Shown here piece by piece: positions 16,722 to 25,100 of a stretch of DNA of 64,000 nucleotides (positions are counted from its first letter, which is position 1; every line of letters starts with the position of its first letter). Position numbers and translations under genes: made by a program. The stretch covers positions 310,001-374,000 of the forward strand of contig NZ_JAPWKB010000014.1 of assembly GCF_028283785.1 (NCBI RefSeq). The letters run 5' to 3'. The notes below the pieces were generated by a model that worked only from the letters and a program-made list of their open reading frames with translations, ran no database searches and was not told the origin of the DNA. This DNA comes from Paraburkholderia sp. GTDB lineage: Bacteria > Pseudomonadota > Gammaproteobacteria > Burkholderiales > Burkholderiaceae.

Positions 16722-18221
16722 ATGAACGCCTCGACCATCCTCGCCGATCTCGGCATCGCCGACACCTCCCAAACCGGTGATATCGCGGTTCATTCGCCGG
16801 TCACTGGCGAACTGATCGGCCGCGTGACAAGCAGCACGGCGGCGGATGTCGAAGCGGCGCTGGCCAGCGCGAAACGCGCGTTCGAACACTGGCGCAACGT
16901 TCCCGCCCCGCGTCGCGGCGAACTGGTCCGCCTGCTCGGCAACAAGCTGCGCGACAAAAAGCAGGCGCTCGGCAGCCTCGTCACGCTGGAAACCGGCAAG
17001 ATCCTCCAGGAAGGCCTGGGCGAGGTGCAGGAAATGATCGACATCTGCGACTTCGCGGTCGGCCTGTCGCGTCAACTGTACGGCCTCACCATCGCGTCCG
17101 AACGGCCCGGTCACCGGATGGCGGAAAACTGGCACCCGCTCGGCACCTGCGTCGTGATCTCCGCATTCAATTTCCCGGTGGCGGTGTGGTCTTGGAACGC
17201 GGCGCTGGCACTGGTCTGCGGCAATGCGGTGATCTGGAAACCGTCGGAGAAAACGCCGCTGACGGCACTTGCGGTCAACCGCCTGATGCAAGACGTACTC
17301 GCCGAATTCGGCGACGCGCCCGCTGGCCTCACTGCATTAATCAACGGCGGCCTCGACGTCGGCGCGCAACTGGTCGCGGACCCGCGCGCGTCGCTGGTCA
17401 GCGCAACCGGCAGCACGGAAATGGGTCGCACGGTCGGGGTCGAAGTGGCGAAACGCTTCGGCCGCTCGTTGCTCGAACTCGGCGGCAACAACGCGGGCAT
17501 CGTCACCCAAACGGCCGATCACCCGCTGGCGTTGCGCGGCATCCTGTTCTCGGCGGTCGGCACGGCAGGGCAACGGTGCACGTCGCTGCGCCGCCTGTTC
17601 GTCCACGAGAGCGTGTACGACCAGACCGTCGATCGTCTGAAGCAGCTGTACAGCAAGGTGCCGATCGGCAATCCGCTGGAAAAGGGCACGCTGATGGGCC
17701 CGCTGATCGACCGTCAGTCGTACCAGCGGATGCAGGAAGCGCTGCAACAGGCGGCAAGCGAAGGCGGCAAGGTGTCCGGCGGCGAGCGCGTCGAGGTCAA
17801 GGGTTACGAGGGCGGCTACTATGTGCGTCCGGCGCTGGTCGAAATGCCGTCGCAAACGGCCGTCGTGCTGAAGGAAACCTTCGCGCCGATCCTGTACGTG
17901 CTGCGCTATTCGAACTTCGACGAAGCCGTCGCGGCGAACAACGCATCGGCGCACGGATTGTCGTCGTGCGTATTCACGACCGATCTGCGCGAAGCCGAGC
18001 GTTTCCTGTCGGCGGCGGGCAGCGATTGCGGAATCGCGAACGTCAATATCGGACCGAGCGGCGCGGAAATCGGCGGTGCGTTCGGCGGTGAAAAAGAAAC
18101 CGGCGGCGGCCGCGAATCCGGCTCGGATGCGTGGAAAGCCTACATGCGTCGCGCGACCAACACGGTCAACTACTCGTCCGCGTTGCCGCTCGCGCAGGGG
18201 ATCGACTTCAACCTCGACTGA
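16722..18221 (+). CDS. amaB: Aldehyde dehydrogenase, ALDH7 / piperideine-6-carboxylate dehydrogenase type
   Basis: 499 residues with a complete ALDH catalytic set: E252 in L-L-E-L-G-G-N-N and C286 in G-T-A-G-Q-R-C-T-S-L-R-R, plus N-F-P-V-A-V-W-S-W-N and K-P-S-E-K-T-P-L for NAD(P)+ binding. The G-Q-R-C-T-S-L-R-R block and the C-terminal F-G-G-E-K-E-T-G-G-G-R-E-S-G-S-D-A-W-K match antiquitin-like alpha-aminoadipate semialdehyde dehydrogenases (AmaB) of lysine and pipecolate breakdown. A-A-A-G-G-A lies 8 bases before the ATG. The FAD oxidase gene follows 48 bases later, the pairing expected for pipecolate oxidase plus dehydrogenase. The substrate is inferred from these resemblances. Confidence 0.83.
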   Translation: MNASTILADLGIADTSQTGDIAVHSPVTGELIGRVTSSTAADVEAALASAKRAFEHWRNVPAPRRGELVRLLGNKLRDKKQALGSLVTLETGKILQEGLGEVQEMIDICDFAVGLSRQLYGLTIASERPGHRMAENWHPLGTCVVISAFNFPVAVWSWNAALALVCGNAVIWKPSEKTPLTALAVNRLMQDVLAEFGDAPAGLTALINGGLDVGAQLVADPRASLVSATGSTEMGRTVGVEVAKRFGRSLLELGGNNAGIVTQTADHPLALRGILFSAVGTAGQRCTSLRRLFVHESVYDQTVDRLKQLYSKVPIGNPLEKGTLMGPLIDRQSYQRMQEALQQAASEGGKVSGGERVEVKGYEGGYYVRPALVEMPSQTAVVLKETFAPILYVLRYSNFDEAVAANNASAHGLSSCVFTTDLREAERFLSAAGSDCGIANVNIGPSGAEIGGAFGGEKETGGGRESGSDAWKAYMRRATNTVNYSSALPLAQGIDFNLD

Positions 18222-18269
18222 TACGGCAACGCGTCAAGCGTCCGCTAACGGAGAACGTAGGAGACGAAT

Positions 18270-19442
18270 GTGAGTTCGAGCGTCGTGGTGATGGGCGGTG
18301 GGGTCGTGGGCAGTTCGATCGCGTATTTTTTGCGGGCGTCCGACCCGACGGTGAACGTCACCGTCATCGAGCGCGATCCGACGTATGCACGGGCGTCGTC
18401 GGCGCTGTCGGCGGCATCGATCCGCCAGCAGTTCTCCACGCCGTTGTCGATCCAGATGTCCTTGTACGGCATCGAATTTCTCCGCAGCATCGGCGAGCGT
18501 CTCGCCATCGACGGCGAGCAGCCGCAGATCGATCTGCACGAGGGCGGCTATCTGTTCCTCGCCACGCCGTCGGGCGAGCCGATCCTGCGCGCGAATCACG
18601 CGCTGCAACGCAGTCTGGGCGCGGATATTCATCTGCTCGACACGCGCGGCTTGCAGGCCCGTTTTCCGTGGCTACAAACGGACGATCTGGTCGCGGGCGC
18701 ATACGGCGCGACCGGCGAGGGCTGGTTCGACGGCTACGGTCTCGTGCAGGCGCTGCGAAAAAAAGCGCGGGCGCTGGGCGCGCACTATGTCAACGACGAA
18801 GTGACCGGCCTGACGCGCGACGGCGCACGCATCACGCATGTGGAAACCCGGAACGGCGAGCGTTATGCGTGCGACTTCGCGGTGAATGCCGCGGGCGCGT
18901 GGTCCCGAAAGCTGGCGGATCTCGCGCAGATCGACTTGCCGGTATTCGCGCGTCGCCGCAGCATTTTCAACGTGACGTCGCCGGCGCGGTTGACCGGTTG
19001 CCCGCTACTGGTCGATCCGACCGGCGTGTATTTCCGTCCTGAAGGCGCGGGTTATATCTGCGGGACATCGCCGTCCGAAGAGAACGACCCGAACGACTTG
19101 CCGCTCGACGAAGTGGACCACGCCATTTTCGACGACGTGATCTGGCCGGCTTTGGCGCATCGCGTTCCGGGTTTCGAAGCATTGCGCGTGCAGCGAAGCT
19201 GGTCCGGCTATTACGAATACAACGTGTTCGATCACAACGCGATAATCGGCTGTCATCCGAGCGTGAATAACCTGATTTTCGCCAATGGCTTTAGCGGCCA
19301 CGGACTGCAACAAGGACCGGCAACCGGACGCGGCGTGAGCGAACTGATATTGCACGACCGTTATACGACGCTGGATTTATCGTCGTTGAGTTTCGATCGC
19401 GTGATTGCCAATACGCCTATCGTCGAAAGAAACGTCGTTTAA
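18270..19442 (+). CDS. FAD-dependent amine/amino-acid oxidase (DAO family)
   Basis: 390 residues. The N-terminal dinucleotide-binding motif V-V-V-M-G-G-G-V-V-G-S-S-I-A is followed by E-R-D-P-T-Y-A-R-A-S-S, and a C-terminal G-F-S-G-H-G-L-Q-Q-G-P-A segment closes the FAD site, as in FOXRED1, sarcosine and pipecolate oxidases. The start is the GTG at 18270, with A-G-G-A-G 6 bases upstream and the FAD motif starting directly after; no ATG fits. Gene order suggests it works with the dehydrogenase, possibly as L-pipecolate oxidase (AmaA-like), but dimethylglycine- or glycine-oxidase-type activity cannot be excluded. Confidence 0.8.
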   Translation: MSSSVVVMGGGVVGSSIAYFLRASDPTVNVTVIERDPTYARASSALSAASIRQQFSTPLSIQMSLYGIEFLRSIGERLAIDGEQPQIDLHEGGYLFLATPSGEPILRANHALQRSLGADIHLLDTRGLQARFPWLQTDDLVAGAYGATGEGWFDGYGLVQALRKKARALGAHYVNDEVTGLTRDGARITHVETRNGERYACDFAVNAAGAWSRKLADLAQIDLPVFARRRSIFNVTSPARLTGCPLLVDPTGVYFRPEGAGYICGTSPSEENDPNDLPLDEVDHAIFDDVIWPALAHRVPGFEALRVQRSWSGYYEYNVFDHNAIIGCHPSVNNLIFANGFSGHGLQQGPATGRGVSELILHDRYTTLDLSSLSFDRVIANTPIVERNVV

Positions 19443-19556
19443 AACGCGTCGTAGAAAAAGCGCTTAAACCGGCCAACCACACACAATACAAAACGAGGAC
19501 AAACCCAAAAGCATCTTCGGTTATCATCACCGCGACCTTACTGCATTGAAAAGAAC

Positions 19557-21428
19557 ATGAAGATGCCGCGCAAGAGGGTAATCGTTCTGACCGTGTTACT
19601 GCTCGCGTTGGCCGCCGCGCTGACCCAGGCAATCTTCCATCCATTCGGCCGCAAGCAGGCTCCGCAAGCCGAAGGCGAGATCCAGCTGGACATTCACCAT
19701 CCGGACGCTGTCATCGACAGCGAAGCGCTGTCGCGACTGCCGCGCGATCTGCTCAAAGTCCCGCTACTGCACGATGTGCTGACCCAAGACTTCGTCGACT
19801 ACTACGAATCCAATCCCACGCGTCTGTCCGCAGAAGGCGCATTGCGTCGTCTCGCATTCGAGCATCAACTGGATTTTCGTGACGAACTGCTGCGTCGCGT
19901 ATTCGACGAACCTGCACACGTGCTCTTGTGGCGCTCGCCGGACGGCCGCCTCGGCTATTGGGTGATGTCGATCCGACGCAATGGCCTCGCCAAACTCCTG
20001 CAGGCGTTCGCCAGCGTCGCCACGAGCGATGCGCAACTGAGCCAGGTCGCGAAGCTGTCGAACGACGTGCCGGTCTATGCGTTGAAGCTGGCGGTCGGCC
20101 ACACGTTGCTGTTCGCGTCGAAGGACGACCGGCTCGTCGTGCTGTCCGCGCCGGGCGTGCTGCTCGACGCGAAGGGCGGCGTGCTGTCGGATCGCGGCGA
20201 TGCGGTCGCCACGTTGCTGACGTCGGGCAACGACGACGCCGCGCGCGCCTACGGGTTGCAGGCATCGGGCGATGCGCCGAACGGGCATCGGTTGATCGTG
20301 TCGGCGAACTATCTGTCGTTTGGCTACCAGACGTTCTTCCCCGGCATCGAAGCGTTGCGCTTCGACTTTAACGGCACGAACGGCACCGGTACGAACGGCA
20401 CCGGCGCGAACTGGCAAACGGCCGCGCTGATCGACCCGGCCAGGCTGCCGCAACAATGGAACAGCGCTGCGCTGTGGCGAGCGTTGCCGGCGAACCCGGC
20501 CGCGTGCGCGAGTCTCCCGGCCGACTGGAACGCCGCGACGGCCTTGCTGGGCAAGATCGATACAGCCGACGCCGCGCCCGACGCGAAAGCCGCATTGACC
20601 GCCGCGTTGAGCGGGCCCGCCGCCGTTTGCTGGTACGCGAAATCCACGCTGGTCGCACCCGTGTTTATCGCCAGTGTGAAAAATGCGGACGCGGCGTCGA
20701 TGACCGCGTTGAAAGCCACGCTCGGCAAAACCTTCGGCGACGTGATCGGTGCATACGAAGCGCGCGCCGCGCAACGCGGCGACGCCAACGGAACGAGCGG
20801 TTCCAGCAGCACCGCCGACGCATACCGCCGTCTCCCCGTCACCACCACCGACCGCAGCGCCGACGTCACGCTATGGCAGCGCCCGGTCAGCGCGCGCGCC
20901 GGCACCGCGCTCGCGAGCAAGGCGTCGTTCGCGTCGCAACTGTCGGCGGATCGTTACTTTCCGGTGACGCTCGCGCTGGCTCACGGCTATCTGATTTTTT
21001 CTCCCGATGCACGACTCGTCGACGACACGCTGGCCGTGCTCGACAAACGCTATCCCGCACTCGCCGATACCCTCGCGCCGCAGCGCTTGTCGCGCACGGT
21101 GTTGACGTTGACGCCCGCGTCGGCGGCGGCACTCGTCGAACGCGAAGCTGCCGCCGCGTTGCCCGCCGATCAGGAAGCGATCTTCCGTAACGCCGCACGC
21201 ACGCATCTGAATCCGAAGTTGCGCGCGCTTGCCCACTATCCGTCGCTGTCGCTGAGCTTGCCGGCGTCGTTGCCGGGATCGACCGCATGGGTGCCGGTTG
21301 ACTGGCAGTTCGAACGATCCAGCGCTAATCCGGCAACGGACGCCGACCCGACCGTGGCCACGCCCGACGCACCCGGCGTGCAAAACCCACAAGGCGGCCA
21401 GCCCACGCAGGCGACGCAAGGCGACTGA
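19557..21428 (+). CDS. yfaA: DUF2138 protein, YfaA-like, first gene of the alpha-2-macroglobulin operon
   Basis: 623 residues. A single N-terminal membrane anchor (residues ~7-27) leaves the rest in the periplasm. The body shows the DUF2138 pattern (I-D-I-H-H-P-D-A-V-I-D-type start, D-L-L-K-V-P-L-L-H-D-V-L-T-Q-D-F, then H-V-L-L-W-R-S-P-D-G-R-L-G-Y-W). The gene order here, yfaA-yfaT-yfaS-yfaQ-yfaP, is that of E. coli and corresponds to the P. aeruginosa mag locus, whose A2M protein forms a complex with operon partners. A short G-T-N-G repeat (near residues 275-285) and a Thr/Ala/Pro-rich tail are local expansions. Its biochemical role is unknown. Confidence 0.8.
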   Translation: MKMPRKRVIVLTVLLLALAAALTQAIFHPFGRKQAPQAEGEIQLDIHHPDAVIDSEALSRLPRDLLKVPLLHDVLTQDFVDYYESNPTRLSAEGALRRLAFEHQLDFRDELLRRVFDEPAHVLLWRSPDGRLGYWVMSIRRNGLAKLLQAFASVATSDAQLSQVAKLSNDVPVYALKLAVGHTLLFASKDDRLVVLSAPGVLLDAKGGVLSDRGDAVATLLTSGNDDAARAYGLQASGDAPNGHRLIVSANYLSFGYQTFFPGIEALRFDFNGTNGTGTNGTGANWQTAALIDPARLPQQWNSAALWRALPANPAACASLPADWNAATALLGKIDTADAAPDAKAALTAALSGPAAVCWYAKSTLVAPVFIASVKNADAASMTALKATLGKTFGDVIGAYEARAAQRGDANGTSGSSSTADAYRRLPVTTTDRSADVTLWQRPVSARAGTALASKASFASQLSADRYFPVTLALAHGYLIFSPDARLVDDTLAVLDKRYPALADTLAPQRLSRTVLTLTPASAAALVEREAAAALPADQEAIFRNAARTHLNPKLRALAHYPSLSLSLPASLPGSTAWVPVDWQFERSSANPATDADPTVATPDAPGVQNPQGGQPTQATQGD

Positions 21429-21430
21429 CG

Positions 21431-22141
21431 ATGCACGCACTCCGACGTCGCCGCGCCGCGCTGAAAACCGTGGCCGCCGCCATCGGCATGGTGGCGGCGT
21501 ATGTGGCCGCGCCCGTGCCGCTCGCACACGCGTTGTCCGGCAACGCGCCCGCGCCCGATCCCGACGCGTTGTCGCCGCAACAGACCGCCGCGTTTCGCGC
21601 GTGGTTCGTGCGTATCGTCGATCAGCAATTGCGACGCGGACCGACGCCGCGCTGGACCCAGCGCGATTGCGCCGGTCTCGTGCGCTTCGCCGCCAACGAG
21701 GCGCTGAAGCCGCACGACGCGCGCTGGTTGCGCGCGAACGGGATGTCAGGCGCGGCCGACGCGAGCCGCCTGCCGCCCGAGCTGCAACTGTCGGCAGCGC
21801 AGCGCACGCTGACGAATCGCTGGACGCAGCTCGACGGCAGCATCGGCGCTTACGCGTCGGCGATCGCGCTGGTTCAGCGCAACAGCCGTTTCGTATCGAA
21901 AGACGTGAACCAGGCGTTGCCTGGCGACCTGCTGTTCTTCGACCAGGGCGACGATCAGCATCTGATGATCTGGCTCGACCGCTACATCGCCTACCACACC
22001 GGCACCGTCACGCCGACCGATACCGGTCTGCGCGCCGTCGCCGTTTCCGAGTTGATGCAATGGAAAGATTCCCGCTGGCAGCCGCTCGACGGCAATCCGA
22101 ACTTCGTCGGCGTTTTCCGACTCGACTTTCTGACGCCATGA
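21431..22141 (+). CDS. yfaT: DUF1175 protein, YfaT-like, with NlpC/P60-like Cys-His pair
   Basis: 236 residues with a signal peptide ending near A-H-A-L. The family has no assigned activity. I see an NlpC/P60-like arrangement: C80 in R-D-C-A-G-L-V-R-F, then L-P-G-D-L-L-F-F, then H177 in D-D-Q-H-L-M-I-W-L, spaced as the Cys and His of papain-like cell-wall hydrolases. A peptidoglycan or peptide hydrolase is therefore plausible. The start lies 2 bases after the yfaA stop, and the stop overlaps yfaS (ATGA), so expression is coupled. Confidence 0.78.
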   Translation: MHALRRRRAALKTVAAAIGMVAAYVAAPVPLAHALSGNAPAPDPDALSPQQTAAFRAWFVRIVDQQLRRGPTPRWTQRDCAGLVRFAANEALKPHDARWLRANGMSGAADASRLPPELQLSAAQRTLTNRWTQLDGSIGAYASAIALVQRNSRFVSKDVNQALPGDLLFFDQGDDQHLMIWLDRYIAYHTGTVTPTDTGLRAVAVSELMQWKDSRWQPLDGNPNFVGVFRLDFLTP

Positions 22142-25100
22142 CGCGCATTCGTCTTCATCTTCATCTGTCGAACCCGCGTCCGGTTCCTGCCGCTGTCCGC
22201 GTCCGCGCGATGCTGGCGGCGTGGCTCGTGACGATGCTCGTCGCGCTGCCGTTCGCCGCTGCGCCGACCTGCGCCCAAGCCGCGCAAGCCGCACAAGCCG
22301 CGCAGCCTGCATCCGGTGGCGGCTCCGACCAGAAAGCCGAACAGTCCGACGACGACAACATCGCCGCGAATCCGACCTTGCAAGCGACGCCGCCAAGCGG
22401 TTTCGACACGCAGAAGATCAACGGCCAGCCGTTCTTCCTGTTGTCGGATGCGAGCTTCGGCGCGGATCAGGTGGCGCAGGTGCGGCTCGAAGCGCCGGGC
22501 CGCGAATTTCGCAGCGAACTCGAAGGCTACGGCGGCGCGGATATCGTCGTGTATCGGGTGCCGAAACCGCTCGAATTCCTGAAGGCGCAGAAGAACCTGC
22601 ATCGTCTGACCATCGCGCCGAACTATCAGGGCGAAGGGCTGGCGAACACGCTCGCGTATCTGTGGGACCGGTGGTTCACCGACGCGCGCCGCGCATGGCA
22701 ACGCGTGCTGTCCTACGCGACCCGCAGCAACGCCACCGACGCGCAACCGCAACTTAAGCTCGGCGATCAGACCGGCAAGCCGACCCGTTTCGCTCCGGCC
22801 GCGCAATTCGCGCCGCTCAAGGGCTACGACCTGGTCGCGCGATTCCGCTATCCGATCTGGGACGCCAAAACGATCCAGCCGCCGGCGGGCGTGAAGCTCG
22901 AAGGGAGCAGCAGCAACTTTATCGAGCCGGCGTCGGGCAACGTGATGATTCCGGTCGGCAAACTGCCGCCGGGTCTGTATCTGGTCGAAGCGATGATCGG
23001 CAATTACCGCGCGCATACGCTGCTGTTCGTGTCGGACACGGTGGCGGTGGTGAAGGCGTCGTCGAGCGGACTGCTGGTGTGGACCGCGCGACGCGACAAC
23101 GGCAAGCCGGTGCCGCGTACCAGCGTGAGCTGGACCGATGGCGTCGGCGTATTGCAAAGCGGCGCGACCGGCGACGACGGCGCGCTGTCGCTCGCGCATG
23201 TGAGCCCGGAGCGCAGCTATGTGCTGGGCGTCGATCCGGCCGGCGGCGTGTTCGTCTCCGAAAACTTCTACTACGACAGCGAGATCTACAACACGAAGCT
23301 CTACGCCGTGACCGACCGGCCGATGTATCGCCCCGGCGATCCGGTGCATGTGAAGTTCATCGGACGCACGTTCCAGAGCGCGACGCAGTCGTCCGCGCCG
23401 CAAGACGCCGATATCCGGCTCGACGTGATCGATCCGAACGGCGCGCCGGTGGCCAGCCGCACCGTCCATTTCACCGCCGACGCGGGCGGCGACACCGCGT
23501 TCACGTTGCCGTCGGCGGCCACGGCGGGCGGCTATACGCTGCGCTTCGACTATCGCGGCGATCTGTACGGCAGCGCGTTTCGCGTCGCCGAATACGTGAA
23601 GCCGCACTTCGATATCGACCTGTCGATGGACAAGGCCGACTACGCGACGGGCGAACCGCTGAAGGGCAAGATCCAGTTGCGCTATCCGGACGGCAAGCCG
23701 GTGCGCGACAGCACCGTCTCCGTGACCTTGCGCGCGCAAAAAGTCACGATGGTCGAAGGCGAACTGAAATACGCGGGCCTGTTTCCGGTCAAGCTCGAAC
23801 AGCAGGAACTGAAAACGGACAGCGACGGCAACGCGTCGTTGAGCTTGCCCGCCGCGCAGGAACCGAGCCGTTACGCGCTCACGCTGTTCGCGCAGGACGG
23901 CGCGGCGTATCGCGTACGCGTGACGCGCGAAGTGCTGATCGCGCGTGGTGTGACGCCGTACCGGTTGAGCAGCGCGAAGTCGTTCACGCAGCCGAAAGAC
24001 GCGGTCGAATTCGCGCTTGAGCCGCTCGGCGCGACGGATGCGAAAACGGCTGCCGGCGCACACGCGCCGACGAAGTGGGAATGGGTGCGGCTCGAATCGC
24101 GAACGAAGCGCGACGGCGTCGTGAAAGCCGCGGCGCCCGGTCTGGCAACCCGCTTTTCGGTGCCCTTCGACGAACCGGGTTCGTACACGGTTTCGGTCAA
24201 GGACGACGCGGGCAACCTGCTGGCCGCGACGAGTCACTGGGTGGCGGGCGACGGCGTGAAAGCGGTGCCGGGCAGCCTCGAGATCGTATTCGACCGCGAC
24301 CGTTACCGCGCGGGCGATACCGCCGAAGCGCTGATCACGTTTCCGCAACCCGTCGACGATGCATTGCTGACGCTGGAGCGCGATAACGTCGAGCGACGCG
24401 CGTTGCTGTCGTCCGGCGGCGACTGGTTGAGCCTGCAACGCGTCGCGCCGTCGCAATGGAAGGCGCGCATCAAGGTCGGGCCCGCGTTCGCGCCGAACAT
24501 GACGTTCTCCGTGCTGTACGTGCATGCGGGCGAATACGTGTTCCAGAACGCGGGGATCGTCGTCGAACAGCCGAGCCTCGCGCTCGATGTCAAAAGCGAC
24601 AAGGCGGTCTATGCGCCGGGCGACACCGTCACGCTCGATCTCACCAGTGCGCTGAACGGCAAGCCGCAGGCGGCGAACCTGACGGTCAGCGTGGTCGATG
24701 AAATGGTGTACGTGTTGCAGCCGGAGATTGCGCCGAATATCGTCGATTTCTTCTATCACCCGCGTCGTAATAACGTGCGCACGTCGTCGAGCCTGTCGTT
24801 CATTACTTACGACCTCGCGATGTCCGCGTTGCGCGGCGCGCCGGGCGGCCCGCAGCGCGCGAACTACAACGAGCGCGGCGTGAAGGTGCTGGAACGGCCG
24901 CGTCGCGACGATCAGGACACGGCCGCGTGGCAGGCGAACCTGAAGACCGACGCGAACGGTCACGCCACGATGAGCTTCAGGATGCCCGATTCGCTGGCGC
25001 GCTGGCGCATCACGGTGCGTGCGGCGTCGGCCGACGGCATGGTCGGGCAGCGTACCGCTTACGTGCGTTCGGACAAACCGCTGTACCTGAAGTGGAGCGG

